DNA of 22,548 nt. Source: a virus. Positions 12,818 through 20,520 of the stretch are shown here, piece by piece. The position numbers and the translations under genes were made by a program. The first letter of the stretch is position 1, and each line of letters starts with the position of its first letter. The DNA lies in the IMG/VR virus record IMGVR_UViG_3300030102_008231, positions 1-22,548 of that record. One strand, given 5' to 3'. The notes under the pieces were generated by a model, which saw only the letters and a list, made by a program, of their open reading frames with translations, made no database searches and was not told where the DNA came from.

Positions 12818-14922
12818 TATGAAACCTCCTCTATAGAAATTCCTAAATTTTGATTTTCTATTTGTTGGGCAGTTAAGACTTGACCGGCTTCGTCACTATC
12901 AAAGCCAATGAGTATTCCTACTTGGTTGTCGTTTCCAAAAATTTCAGCATCTCTATTGCCAGCAACAGCCCCTACAACCTCCTCAAAATTTCTTGTAGGT
13001 ACAACTAACTCTCCTCTAGAAACCATTGCCAAATTTTGATCCACTCCAGGGGCACCCATTATCATACCACCGTCATTCATTTTTGGTGGTGATGCGCCTG
13101 CAATTTGACCTATTTGAGCTGCCACCGCCAAACCAACCGCAGTGGCTAAAGCATAGTTAAACGGAGGAGGAGCCGAAGCCAAAGCTTTAATTACTGCCGC
13201 TTTGCCATCGATATAAGCCATAGCCAAAGCACCTGCCCGACCGATATTAAAAAGAGTGCTATTTGAACTTGACTGGAGAGTGGAAATAGTGCCTAAAGTA
13301 GATCTTAAATTTTCACTTCTATCTTTACTTCTATCTTTATCAATTTTTTTCTTAATTTCAGCACTTTTATGATAATTAGCTAACTCTCTTTTTTGAGCTG
13401 CCATAATAAATTTTTCATGATTAATTTCTGCAGCTTTTTTTGTTGTTAAATGCTGCCTTTCTCTTTGACTTTTTTGCATTAAAGCCTCAGCCTCAGCCTC
13501 TTCTTGCAAGATTTTCATTTCTGCAGCTTCATTTCGATCCTGTTCAGCCATTTCCTTTTTTTCGGCTCTATCCTCCATAATAATTTCTTTTAGACGCCCA
13601 AAAGTTTCTTTTGTATTTTCTACTAGTTGATTTCCATAGCTTCTATTTTCCTCTAAAGCCTTGTCGTTTCCGTCCTTAATCATTCTTTGTATAAGATCCG
13701 GATATTCTGCCGCAGCTTCGGCAGTAGGTTTAATAAAAAAATCTTTTATCATTGACCCTATGCCCTTATAAGTTTCAACTAATTTCTCCGGTAATGCTAT
13801 AATTGCTTCCATAAGCGACTGCAACATAACAAAAGTAGTATTAAATTCTTTTCTTAATATATTAAATTGATTTTCTAGGTAGTCTCCTACTTCGTTAAAA
13901 ACAAGTATTGTCTTTTCCTTAAAATTATCAAAATTAAAGAGTAATTGATCTATAGCCGTACCTATACCTATAATAAGTAAGCCTATTCCGGATCTAACTA
14001 TTGCCGCTCTTAAAGTTTTAAAAGAAACACTTAATGCTGTCACAGCAACTCTTGCCGCTATTATTGCTTTTGTAAAAAGTGCAAAGCCAGCAGTTAAACC
14101 AGCCAAGCTTGTTGCAAAAACCAAAGACCTTGCAGCTATTTTGCCAAACTCCTCGCCATTTTTTTTAAGTATGTTTCCTAAAACATCATTTAAAATTCTA
14201 GCTAAATTTGATAATGGTGGAACTAAGTGCTTTCCTATAGTTTCTGCAACGTCGCCTAAAGTGTTAGATAGTTGTATAAAGCGACCAGTGCCCTCTGCCG
14301 TTGCTCTTGCCTGCCCTCCAAACTGGACTTCTAGTTCTTTTAAGATTATTTTTTGAGCATTGGCAACATTTCCTAATTCGGTTTGGGTTTTTATTTGTTC
14401 TTTTTGTGTTTCTGTTAGTTGAACACCTGCTCTAGTTAGAGCCGTTACACCTGCAATAGGATCGTTTAGAGCCTTGCCAAGCATGACAGTAGATGATTTT
14501 AAGTCAGTACCTAGTGCTGCAGACATATTTAGTATAGATTCGGTAGCCTGTGGAAAAACATCCCGTCCAATTTTAGTAAAAGTCAAAAGTAAGGCCTGTG
14601 CTTCTATAATTGCCTCATCCCCAAAAGTAGACACTGATTGTAGTTCACTCGCTAAATTTTTTAACTCGTCAGCACTAACTCCTGCAGCGTAACTGGTGGA
14701 GGTTAACGCAGTTTCTAATTTTCTTTCAGCTTGCTCTTGAGTTCTATATGTAGCAATCAAACCCGTAACCGTTGCAGTTAGACCTGCAAATGCTATGGAG
14801 GCTTTTGTTGCAATAGCACTTAAATCCTTCTGTAATTTAGCCGTTTCGACCTCTAAACCTTTTACGGCGTTTTGAAATTGTTTAGTGTCACCGTTAATTT
14901 TTATAGTTAGACTCTCCGCCAT
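12817..14922 (-). CDS. tape measure protein
   Basis: A 701-aa tail-length tape measure protein. Its N-terminal half has coiled-coil character and the typical prophage tape-measure block (ALGTDLKSSTVMLGKALNDP, then GVTALTRAGVQLTETQKEQI). Hydrophobic segments follow at about 265-325 (FATSLAGLTAGFALF and GIGLLIIGIG), which may help DNA passage through the host membrane. Then come charged helices (about 430-530) and a C-terminal DQNLAMVSRGELVVPTRNFE motif common in these proteins. At the usual ~0.15 nm per residue the tail would be about 105 nm. The start directly follows the chaperone stop, with AGGAGG eight bases before the ATG. Confidence 0.92.
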   Translation of the reverse strand: MAESLTIKINGDTKQFQNAVKGLEVETAKLQKDLSAIATKASIAFAGLTATVTGLIATYRTQEQAERKLETALTSTSYAAGVSADELKNLASELQSVSTFGDEAIIEAQALLLTFTKIGRDVFPQATESILNMSAALGTDLKSSTVMLGKALNDPIAGVTALTRAGVQLTETQKEQIKTQTELGNVANAQKIILKELEVQFGGQARATAEGTGRFIQLSNTLGDVAETIGKHLVPPLSNLARILNDVLGNILKKNGEEFGKIAARSLVFATSLAGLTAGFALFTKAIIAARVAVTALSVSFKTLRAAIVRSGIGLLIIGIGTAIDQLLFNFDNFKEKTILVFNEVGDYLENQFNILRKEFNTTFVMLQSLMEAIIALPEKLVETYKGIGSMIKDFFIKPTAEAAAEYPDLIQRMIKDGNDKALEENRSYGNQLVENTKETFGRLKEIIMEDRAEKKEMAEQDRNEAAEMKILQEEAEAEALMQKSQRERQHLTTKKAAEINHEKFIMAAQKRELANYHKSAEIKKKIDKDRSKDRSENLRSTLGTISTLQSSSNSTLFNIGRAGALAMAYIDGKAAVIKALASAPPPFNYALATAVGLAVAAQIGQIAGASPPKMNDGGMIMGAPGVDQNLAMVSRGELVVPTRNFEEVVGAVAGNRDAEIFGNDNQVGILIGFDSDEAGQVLTAQQIENQNLGISIEEVS

Positions 14923-14924
14923 TA

Positions 14925-15697
14925 CTATGTCCTCCTAAACTCCATTTTTTTGCGCTCTCTTGCTCTTTTTAAAGCTATTTCTAAGGCTTTTTCCTGATCG
15001 TTGCTTAATACAGCTTTTTTTAATTCTTTTTTTTCTTTTACCGGTTCTTGTAGTTCTATACCATGAATAGATGCCTCAAATTTTCTATTTCTATTTAGTC
15101 TTTTGTATATGCTATTTAAACGCCAGTATATTTCATGCATGGATAATTTTAAAATATATTCAGTAGTCCAACCATAGTTGGAACTAAATAAATCTAAAAC
15201 TTCTGACCAGTCTATGACGCTTTTTTCTTCTTTGTTGGCTGTGCTTTTTTTTTAACTTTTTTGTCAAAGTCTTTTGAGTTTATAGAGTCCAATGTCTCTT
15301 TACGTAAAGCATCTACATTGTCTTCACTAAAACCCATACTTGTTAAAACACAAAAAAACATTTCCATTTGTTCTTTTACGGAGGCAATACATTTCATTAA
15401 TAAATTAAAACCGCCCATTTGTTCAATTTTTTCTTCTCCAGTTTCAATATCTATTGTCTTTACTGTAACTTTTTTAAATTCTTTTGCAGAGTCATACTCC
15501 ATTAAGTATAGAACTAATTTACAAAGCTCTTCGCTAATAGGGTTTTGCAAAACTTTTTCAACATCTATACCTTTTTTGGATAGATCGATTATGTCTTTAG
15601 GCGTGCAAGGTCTTAAAAAAAAGCTTTTTTCTAGGATTCCAAGATAAAACTCACTTCTTTTTGGAACTAAGTCGGTTATTTTAAAGTCTTCAAACAT
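14925..15697 (-). CDS. tail assembly chaperone, frameshifted G-T fusion
   Basis: Predicted long form of the chaperone. Ribosomes reading from 15697 to the A9 run (15253-15245) slip back one base and continue in the -1 frame to the stop at 14925, giving about 151 + 106 = 257 residues. The -1 frame is open from the slip site without a gap, and its start (IDWSEVLDLFSSNYGWTTEY, then ILKLSMHEIYWRL) has the look of T-region chaperones in long-tailed phages. The 71-aa frame starting at ATG 15140 is the distal part of this region, not a separate gene. Lambda makes gpG and gpGT in the same way just before the tape measure gene. Confidence 0.85.
15212..15697 (-). CDS. tail assembly chaperone, short form (lambda G analogue)
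   Basis: A 161-aa protein located between the tail tube gene and the tape measure gene, where tail assembly chaperones always lie. The main body (about 1-145) is a globular helical domain; the end is a Lys-rich tail (KKVKKKAQPTKKKKAS) encoded over the slippery A9 run. ATG 15697 is preceded by GGGGG. Its products keep the tape measure protein soluble and bring tail tube subunits to it. The short form is the majority product if frameshifting works as in lambda. Confidence 0.8.
   Translation of the reverse strand: MFEDFKITDLVPKRSEFYLGILEKSFFLRPCTPKDIIDLSKKGIDVEKVLQNPISEELCKLVLYLMEYDSAKEFKKVTVKTIDIETGEEKIEQMGGFNLLMKCIASVKEQMEMFFCVLTSMGFSEDNVDALRKETLDSINSKDFDKKVKKKAQPTKKKKAS
15245..15253 (-). promoter_or_regulatory. 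-1 programmed frameshift site (A9 run)
   Basis: On the minus strand the codons GTT AAA AAA AAA GCA form an uninterrupted run of nine A, containing the slippery heptamer A-AAA-AAA. It lies 31 nt before the zero-frame stop at 15214-15212, and the -1 frame continues open for 106 codons. No strong downstream pseudoknot is evident by eye, consistent with slip-prone A runs in phage G/GT genes. Confidence 0.8.
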
Positions 15698-15718
15698 AAA
15701 ACCCCCTATATAATATTA

Positions 15719-15768
15719 ATCTAAAAATTAAATTAGATCTTATTTTTTTTGTGATCACGTTTTACAAT
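15719..15768. promoter_or_regulatory. palindromic region before the plus-strand moron gene
   Basis: Two dyads lie between the chaperone start and the plus-strand gene: ATCTAA (15719-15724) with TTAGAT (15733-15738), and the perfect palindrome GTGATCAC (15751-15758). A TACAAT (15763-15768) could be a plus-strand -10, with no clear -35. These are candidate operators for the ribbon-helix-helix-like protein encoded next to them, or a promoter region for the moron. Weak evidence. Confidence 0.35.
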
Positions 15769-15804
15769 ATAAAGCAAAATAAACCGATTTAAAAAGGCTA
15801 TAAA

Positions 15805-16032
15805 GTGGAAAATTTAAATGAATATATACATATAAGAGTTAGTAGTTACGAAAAGAATAGACTAAAGTGGTTGGCTAATAAATATGCTGATGGAAATGTT
15901 TCTCTTTGGATGATCTACGCATCTTTAAACGTTAATCGAGAGTTTATAAAACCTGAGGATCTAAAAGAATCTAAAAGAAGAAGGGTTAGGGGGCGTAAAA
16001 ACGCCCACCATAACCGAGGTAAAAGAGTATGA
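15805..16032 (+). CDS. small ribbon-helix-helix-like DNA-binding protein (moron)
   Basis: A 75-aa protein on the opposite strand inside the late operon. It starts at GTG 15805 with AAGG seven bases upstream. Residues ~6-46 fit a ribbon-helix-helix pattern: strand EYIHIRVSS, helix YEKNRLKWLANKYA, helix VSLWMIYASLNVNREF. The tail is extremely basic (ESKRRRVRGRKNAHHNRGKR) and could hold nucleic acid. Its opposite orientation, separate start region and fit into the space between tail tube and chaperone genes mark it as a moron with its own regulation. It may repress late genes or act in lysogeny, but no family is confirmed. A frame on the other strand (15915-16151) overlaps it and the tube gene and is rejected. 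Confidence 0.5.
   Translation: MENLNEYIHIRVSSYEKNRLKWLANKYADGNVSLWMIYASLNVNREFIKPEDLKESKRRRVRGRKNAHHNRGKRV
15984..16015. terminator. hairpin at the tube/moron 3' junction
   Basis: GGGCGT-AAAA-ACGCCC (15991-16006) is a 6-bp stem with a tetraloop, extended by GGTTA/TAACC (15984-15988 and 16011-16015) across a small internal loop. It lies at the 3' end of the plus-strand moron and just past the stop of the tail tube gene on the minus strand, so it may end one or both transcripts. There is no clear U-run on either side, so terminator activity is uncertain. Confidence 0.4.
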
Positions 16033-16035
16033 CTC

Positions 16036-16911
16036 TTAAGCATCGACAAAGCGAACTTTAAAGACTCCATCTTTTGCGCTATCGTATAGCATTTTGACCG
16101 TAACTTCGGCGGCCGAGAAGGCATTACGCTGTAGGTTAATTGGCATTCCAACGGCTTTACAGTTGAAAGCGTCTATTTCCAACATTTGGCCATCGCCTTT
16201 TTTCTGAGCATATAAAACTGCTCCAAAATTAGGAAATGTTTGGTTAGCAGTAGATCCGATTGTAACGTCCATAGAACTACTGTTAATAGGTCTAATATAA
16301 AATTCAGCAGTATCACCTGTTGTAAAGGCAGGAGTTCCCACTTTACTAAAAGTTAAACCAAAGGTCGCCTCTACCGCATCACCGGATGCAACACTTAAAG
16401 CAGAGGCAATTTTTAGATCATCAGATAAGTAAGAACCATCGGTCCCTCTACCCATGTCAATATCAGATGATAAAAATAAGTCAAAAGTGTTAGTCCCTGT
16501 TGCTTTTATAACATATTTACCAAATTTTAAATCAGCAGTGTCACCACTTGTTAATTCAACAACATCGATTCCGTTTGCCGCATCTTTTACAGTAGTACCT
16601 TTGACGTTGACAAAGCCAGAAACGGATCCACCAGTTTCAGCAGAGTTTGCCGTAGGTGCATTTCCTAAAAACAACTCAAAAACAAAGTCAGGGTATTCAC
16701 TAAAAGCCAAACTCATTTCTGCAGTAATAGCTCCGTCAGCCGCTTCCCAAGGAAACTTATTTGAACCACCTAAAAGATCAATTGTTTCGCCTGACAAACT
16801 TAAACTTGAATTTTCTAAGACTCGTAACTCTCCAAAAAATGTTCCATCGGTTCTTGAATAGGGGGAAACCGAATGGATTCCAAATAGACTCCTCGGTGCT
16901 GATAGTGCCAT
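16036..16911 (-). CDS. major tail tube protein
   Basis: A 291-aa beta-rich protein, Gly/Ser/Thr-rich and more GC-rich in codon use than the surrounding genes, as expected for an abundant virion protein. It lies in the tube-protein position, between the tail terminator and the chaperone genes. Segments such as GELRVLENSSLSLSGE and FPNFGAVLYAQKKGDGQ, and the closing GVFKVRFVDA, fit a tube beta-sandwich with an internal insertion (about 95-215) that may form a surface domain. AAGGAG lies seven bases before ATG 16911. The assignment rests mainly on gene order. Confidence 0.7.
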   Translation of the reverse strand: MALSAPRSLFGIHSVSPYSRTDGTFFGELRVLENSSLSLSGETIDLLGGSNKFPWEAADGAITAEMSLAFSEYPDFVFELFLGNAPTANSAETGGSVSGFVNVKGTTVKDAANGIDVVELTSGDTADLKFGKYVIKATGTNTFDLFLSSDIDMGRGTDGSYLSDDLKIASALSVASGDAVEATFGLTFSKVGTPAFTTGDTAEFYIRPINSSSMDVTIGSTANQTFPNFGAVLYAQKKGDGQMLEIDAFNCKAVGMPINLQRNAFSAAEVTVKMLYDSAKDGVFKVRFVDA

Positions 16912-16930
16912 TATATAACTCCTTGTTAAA

Positions 16931-17404
16931 TTATCCTATACTAGTTCTTATTTGTATTCCTGTAGCTCTAAATTCTTGATTTTGATTTAAATCTGTTAAC
17001 GGTATTGGCGTAATCTGATTAATAGAAATAAAATTGCTATTGCTTTTTATACTAAAATTTTCTTCAAATATTTCTTTAAACGCTCTTAAATATCTAAACA
17101 TCCTAGTGGGTATATCGCTATAAGCAGATTGGTCAGCTAAAACTAAAACACAATTAATTAAAAACTCTTGCGGTGTATTTGGACCAAACCCACTACCCTC
17201 TATTTCTTCGCACGAATAAAAAACAAAAGGATTGTGATTTATTGTAGTGCTATCTAGTTCTTGTAAAAAATAAGCATCACTATTAACCGTCAGTAAAGTA
17301 ACCGAGTCGCTTTTTTCGCTATTAATATCATTTATTTTGTTATTAAGGTGACTTGTCATTATTGCTTTTACATCACTCATTAAATTTTCTAGATCATAAG
17401 CCAT
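16931..17404 (-). CDS. tail terminator / minor tail protein
   Basis: A 157-aa alpha/beta protein between the tail completion gene and the tube gene, the usual position of the lambda U-like or Mu gp37-like tail terminator. Features are an N-terminal amphipathic helix, a central beta region (NHNPFVFYSCEEIEG, LINCVLVLADQS) and a C-terminal strand (FRATGIQIRTSI). AAGGA precedes ATG 17404. The terminator caps the tube at the head-proximal end and sets tail length together with the tape measure. No direct motif proof. Confidence 0.55.
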   Translation of the reverse strand: MAYDLENLMSDVKAIMTSHLNNKINDINSEKSDSVTLLTVNSDAYFLQELDSTTINHNPFVFYSCEEIEGSGFGPNTPQEFLINCVLVLADQSAYSDIPTRMFRYLRAFKEIFEENFSIKSNSNFISINQITPIPLTDLNQNQEFRATGIQIRTSIG

Positions 17405-17407
17405 GGT

Positions 17408-17941
17408 TTATTTTCCTTTTCTTAAAGAGTCTGCGCAATACTTTTCTAACAGTTCTATCCACCTTTGTTTTCTTCTTTGTATAGTAGTTGATTTTGCCCA
17501 TTTACCTTTTTCGGTGCCAACAACTAAATAAGGTCGAGCAGGCATAAATTTTGTTCCAAATTGCAAAAATGCTGGGTAAGGAGCGCCATCTTTGGTTAAT
17601 TTTGTTCCTAATATTAGTGTCTTTTTATTAATAACACTTTCTACAGCATTTGGGTCGGTCGGGTTAGTTATAGACTTTTCCAGAGCTCCTGTAGCTTTTA
17701 AAATAGGATATATAAAACCATATTTTTTATCTTTTTCTCTTTGATAATTAGGGCTTAAATCATCAAATGGTCCAGCACTTTTAAAAGTAAATAAAATTCT
17801 ATTTGTTTTATAAAAAGCCTGACTAATTAGTTTAAAAGGTACTCTTAAGTCATCTGTTTTTTTGCCAGCATCTCTTAAAGCTTTTTTAAAAGCTCCTGTA
17901 GGGTCAACCCTAAAATCTACGAAGTCACCTTTTTTTACCAT
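17408..17941 (-). CDS. tail completion / virion morphogenesis protein (HK97 gp10 / Mu gpG-like)
   Basis: A 177-aa protein with the typical C-terminal signature of this family: YPAFLQFGTKFMPARPYL, seen in HK97 gp10-like and Mu virion morphogenesis proteins, which join head to tail or complete the tail. The N-terminal half is basic and helical. The start overlaps the stop of the connector gene by seven bases. It is the second of three small head-tail joining genes in canonical order. Confidence 0.75.
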   Translation of the reverse strand: MVKKGDFVDFRVDPTGAFKKALRDAGKKTDDLRVPFKLISQAFYKTNRILFTFKSAGPFDDLSPNYQREKDKKYGFIYPILKATGALEKSITNPTDPNAVESVINKKTLILGTKLTKDGAPYPAFLQFGTKFMPARPYLVVGTEKGKWAKSTTIQRRKQRWIELLEKYCADSLRKGK

Positions 17942-18366
17942 TGCTGTTCATCTCTTTTTACAACGTGTTTTATGTCATTGCTAACAGCAAAACTGTCCAC
18001 TCCGTCATTAGCCTGAGCTAAAGTCGCATCACTTAAAATAAGTCTACCCTCTGCTATATCGTCAAGTTTTGTTTTAGCCATTGCAAATAAGTTTGACGAA
18101 CTATCTTGATCTAATTCAGGTCTACCCGTTTTTACGGCTAAAATTCTTTTAATTCTAGAAACTACTAGATTTATACTTATAGTTTTCAAAATTCTTAAGG
18201 TGTAGGTACCCGTGGCAGGGACTACATATTTACGTCCTATGATTCCGTCAATAAAGGCATCCTCTTGATCTATAAATTCGTCAACTTCAGCACTAGAAAT
18301 GCCACTACTAGTATAAGTTAAGTTTTTGAACTCGCTTTGTATGTCTGAATTAGTACAATAAGCCAT
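17935..18366 (-). CDS. head-tail connector (DUF1320, Mu gp36-like)
   Basis: A 143-aa protein. The N-terminus AYCTNSDIQSEF matches the Y-x-T-xx-D-(I/L)-x-x-x-F start of DUF1320/gp36 proteins, and the helical DEFIDQEDAFIDGIIGRKY core fits connector adaptors, which sit under the portal and bind the tail. AAGG lies upstream of ATG 18366. In Mu-type phages the gene lies after the capsid gene, as here. Confidence 0.75.
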   Translation of the reverse strand: MAYCTNSDIQSEFKNLTYTSSGISSAEVDEFIDQEDAFIDGIIGRKYVVPATGTYTLRILKTISINLVVSRIKRILAVKTGRPELDQDSSSNLFAMAKTKLDDIAEGRLILSDATLAQANDGVDSFAVSNDIKHVVKRDEQQW

Positions 18367-18367
18367 T

Positions 18368-18568
18368 TTAAGTTACCTTTTTTTTGGTTGTTCTTTTTTT
18401 TCTGACTGGCTTTGGCTTTTCTGCTATTTCTTGAAATTTAACTAATTTATCATTAACTAACTGACTTAAAAGAATAGAACCTATTTCTTCCTCGTCAAAA
18501 CTAGTTAGCTCTTCGCCTTCAAGTTTAGAAATAGAATTGCATTTAAAATTTTTTATTGCCTTATACAT
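18368..18568 (-). CDS. small basic-tailed protein after capsid gene
   Basis: A 66-aa protein whose N-terminal half is acidic or mixed (EGEELTSFDEEEIGSILLSQ) and whose C-terminus is a Lys/Arg/Pro-rich tail (EKPKPVRKKRTTKKK). The position between major capsid and connector fits the small FluMu gp35-like proteins of Mu-type head modules, whose role is unclear; this match is positional. AAAAGGAG precedes ATG 18568. Confidence 0.55.
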   Translation of the reverse strand: MYKAIKNFKCNSISKLEGEELTSFDEEEIGSILLSQLVNDKLVKFQEIAEKPKPVRKKRTTKKKVT

Positions 18569-18591
18569 TTTAACTCCTTTTAAAAGAAGGA

Positions 18592-18609
18592 GGAGAGTTA
18601 AAACTCTCC
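18592..18609 (-). terminator. hairpin after the capsid gene (attenuator candidate)
   Basis: GGAGAGTT (18592-18599) and AACTCTCC (18602-18609) form a perfect 8-bp stem. On the minus strand it follows the major capsid stop and is succeeded by a pyrimidine-rich TCCTTCTTTT. Such weak terminators after capsid genes let phages make more capsid mRNA than connector mRNA. The next gene's ribosome binding site follows directly. Confidence 0.55.
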
Positions 18610-18625
18610 CCCAAACATTTTAAAA

Positions 18626-19555
18626 TTAAGCCACGCAATTTTTTACAAGATATGCTGCCTTTACATTACTTAGGAATAGATCATAATTGTCTTCCACTAG
18701 AACACAAAAAGACCCTGGAGGGTTACTTTGAGCATATTTGTACACTCTACGTGGAGCTGATTGCTGAATTCTATAACCCAAAGAAACTTGATAAGGGTTA
18801 GCTCTCTCAGGAACAACTGCAAAAATAGTATTTTTTCCAAAGCACGGAGCTAAACTAGAACTTTGACCTTCTGCAGCACTCTCGTACATAGCATCAGATC
18901 TGATGATTTTTTTAACGCCTAAAGCCACTGCAAGCTCATCGTTGTTAAGTCCACCAGTTTGGTTATACTTATACCCGAGAGCATCTAGAAGCTTAGAAGA
19001 AAAACGAAGTTTATTCCAGACTTGCCATGACATAATAGCAACGTTAGGAGCCATACCACAACCATCCATTACAGTGTCTCTAGCTGTTGCGGCGTCACCA
19101 ATAGGGTCACTATTTGCAAAGTCTGACCATTGTGCTGTGCCTGACAAAGTAGTGTTTTGAGTAAGTGTAGATGTATCTCCTAAAACATCACCAAGTGTCT
19201 TTTCCTTTTCCAAAATTAGTTGAGAAGTTAATCCCACCACTTCATCGCGAAGTGCGTCGTATGGCAGATCCGCATTGGCAATATCGGCGGCACTTACTAG
19301 CGACTCCAGGCCATGCCCCTCTATTTGGTATGTACTTTGCTCTCTAACAATTGGGTTAACTCTCCTATAAGCACCACGGCCACCTGAAAAGTTTGTTTCA
19401 ATTCGTAGGTGATTAGTTCCATATTTAGCAAGCTTACCAGAATATTGCTTAACTCTAATTTCTGGTAAAATAGACTCACATGCGAAGCCTTCTGGAATAT
19501 AGGCAGCACTTGCCTGTGTTAAAAGTTTATCTACCGTAGCTTTGTATTGGCTCAT
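18626..19555 (-). CDS. major capsid protein
   Basis: A 309-aa protein with features of HK97-fold capsid proteins: an N-terminal arm (YIPEGFACESILPEIRVKQY), a P-domain spine helix region (DALRDEVVGLTSQLILEKEK), and A-domain parts including PNVAIMSWQVWNKLRFS. Length and surroundings (protease-scaffold and decoration gene upstream, connector downstream) fit the major head protein of Mu/B3-type siphophages. There is no obvious N-terminal delta domain, consistent with a separate scaffold. AAGGAG precedes ATG 19555. Codons are richer in GC than in flanking genes, consistent with high expression. Confidence 0.85.
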   Translation of the reverse strand: MSQYKATVDKLLTQASAAYIPEGFACESILPEIRVKQYSGKLAKYGTNHLRIETNFSGGRGAYRRVNPIVREQSTYQIEGHGLESLVSAADIANADLPYDALRDEVVGLTSQLILEKEKTLGDVLGDTSTLTQNTTLSGTAQWSDFANSDPIGDAATARDTVMDGCGMAPNVAIMSWQVWNKLRFSSKLLDALGYKYNQTGGLNNDELAVALGVKKIIRSDAMYESAAEGQSSSLAPCFGKNTIFAVVPERANPYQVSLGYRIQQSAPRRVYKYAQSNPPGSFCVLVEDNYDLFLSNVKAAYLVKNCVA

Positions 19556-19598
19556 TTTTTATTCTCCTTTTTATTTTTTACAAATTTTAAAATCAAAC

Positions 19599-19985
19599 TT
19601 AAGCATCAGAACCAGAGGCTTGAAATGCTACAACTCTAACGCCAATAACATCTCCGTCTGCACCACCGGCTTCGAAGGCAATGGCTCCCACATATTCCCC
19701 TGCCGCATCGGCTATTTCACCCTTACCTGCCGATGTTGATGTTAGAAGTTTTCCAACTGCACATGCCTCGCCTACTTCTAGCTTGGCACCGCCACCAGGT
19801 AGAGCTACATCTAAAAATTCACCACTAGAAACTGACTCATCTCCTTGATGTATTCCTATGGCTCTACCATTGGCTCCACATTCTGTTACAGTACCATTGG
19901 CACTTAAGGCTACAAATCTAAATTTACGGATAGTCCCACCTGCTTTAAAAGTACTAATATTTACTGGTTGTGTAACTGCTGCCAT
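19599..19985 (-). CDS. capsid decoration protein (DUF2190-like)
   Basis: A 128-aa small beta protein rich in Gly and Ala. Its pattern FRFVALSANGTVTECGANGR, then AIGIHQGDES, then a GEYVGAIAFEAG block and GVRVVAF end resembles DUF2190/capsid-cement proteins that sit on the outside of heads and stabilise them. It stands directly before the capsid gene, with AAGGAG upstream of ATG 19985. Confidence 0.7.
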   Translation of the reverse strand: MAAVTQPVNISTFKAGGTIRKFRFVALSANGTVTECGANGRAIGIHQGDESVSSGEFLDVALPGGGAKLEVGEACAVGKLLTSTSAGKGEIADAAGEYVGAIAFEAGGADGDVIGVRVVAFQASGSDA

Positions 19986-20019
19986 CTTTTAACTCCTTTT
20001 TAAAAAACTATTATAAATC

Positions 20020-20520
20020 TTATAAATACAATTTTGATTCTTCGCTATGCTTTGCAAGTTCTTCGCCAATTGCAATGTCTAAAGCGATATTTTCTTCTTT
20101 AGCTCTTTTTTCGGCTAACTCAATAATTTTATCTTCAAAATTTTCTTTGGTTAGTTTTGACTCTTTTGGAACAACATTGTTGCCAGATTCAGAAAGTTTA
20201 ATTTCAGTTTGAAGAGATAAAAACTTTTCCATGTCGTTGTCAATAAAAGCTTGTCTTTGTGCCTCAACAACAACACCTTCGCTTAATTTTTTGTCAAAAG
20301 CTTGGTTTTTTTCCATTAGTTCTTTTTCTTTTTTGATTTCAGCAAGTTTTTTCTCTTCTTCCATCATTTTTTCTTCTAGCTCTCTTCTCATAGAAATTAA
20401 TTCTTCATCTTTTTTAAGAAGGTCATCTTTTAAAGCTTGAATCATTCTCATTGCATCCTCTAAAGACATTTCTTCTTGCATCTTTTTTTCCTCTTCTAAT
20501 TCTCTTGCATCTCCATACAT
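20020..20520 (-). CDS. nested scaffolding protein (Mu Z / lambda Nu3 analogue)
   Basis: In-frame internal gene at the 3' end of the protease ORF. ATG 20520 has AAGGA exactly seven bases upstream, and from there (MYGDARELEEEKKMQEEM) the sequence is a 166-aa highly charged, coiled-coil-rich protein typical of scaffolds. In Mu (I/Z) and lambda (C/Nu3) the scaffold is the separately translated C-terminus of the protease. The separate start is inferred from the ribosome binding site. Confidence 0.75.
   Translation of the reverse strand: MYGDARELEEEKKMQEEMSLEDAMRMIQALKDDLLKKDEELISMRRELEEKMMEEEKKLAEIKKEKELMEKNQAFDKKLSEGVVVEAQRQAFIDNDMEKFLSLQTEIKLSESGNNVVPKESKLTKENFEDKIIELAEKRAKEENIALDIAIGEELAKHSEESKLYL

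Noticed and set aside
14925-15140. Separate 71-aa gene starting at ATG 15140
   Set aside because: The same frame is open back to the A9 slip site and codes chaperone-like sequence upstream of this ATG, so it is the end of the frameshift product.
15212-15253. Sequencing error in the A9 homopolymer rather than programmed frameshift
   Set aside because: Cannot be fully excluded, but the position exactly at the G/T boundary before the tape measure gene is where the conserved programmed shift occurs.
15915-16151. Minus-strand 78-aa frame overlapping the tube gene end
   Set aside because: It is in a different frame from the tube gene, lacks a good start site and family features; the plus-strand gene is better supported.
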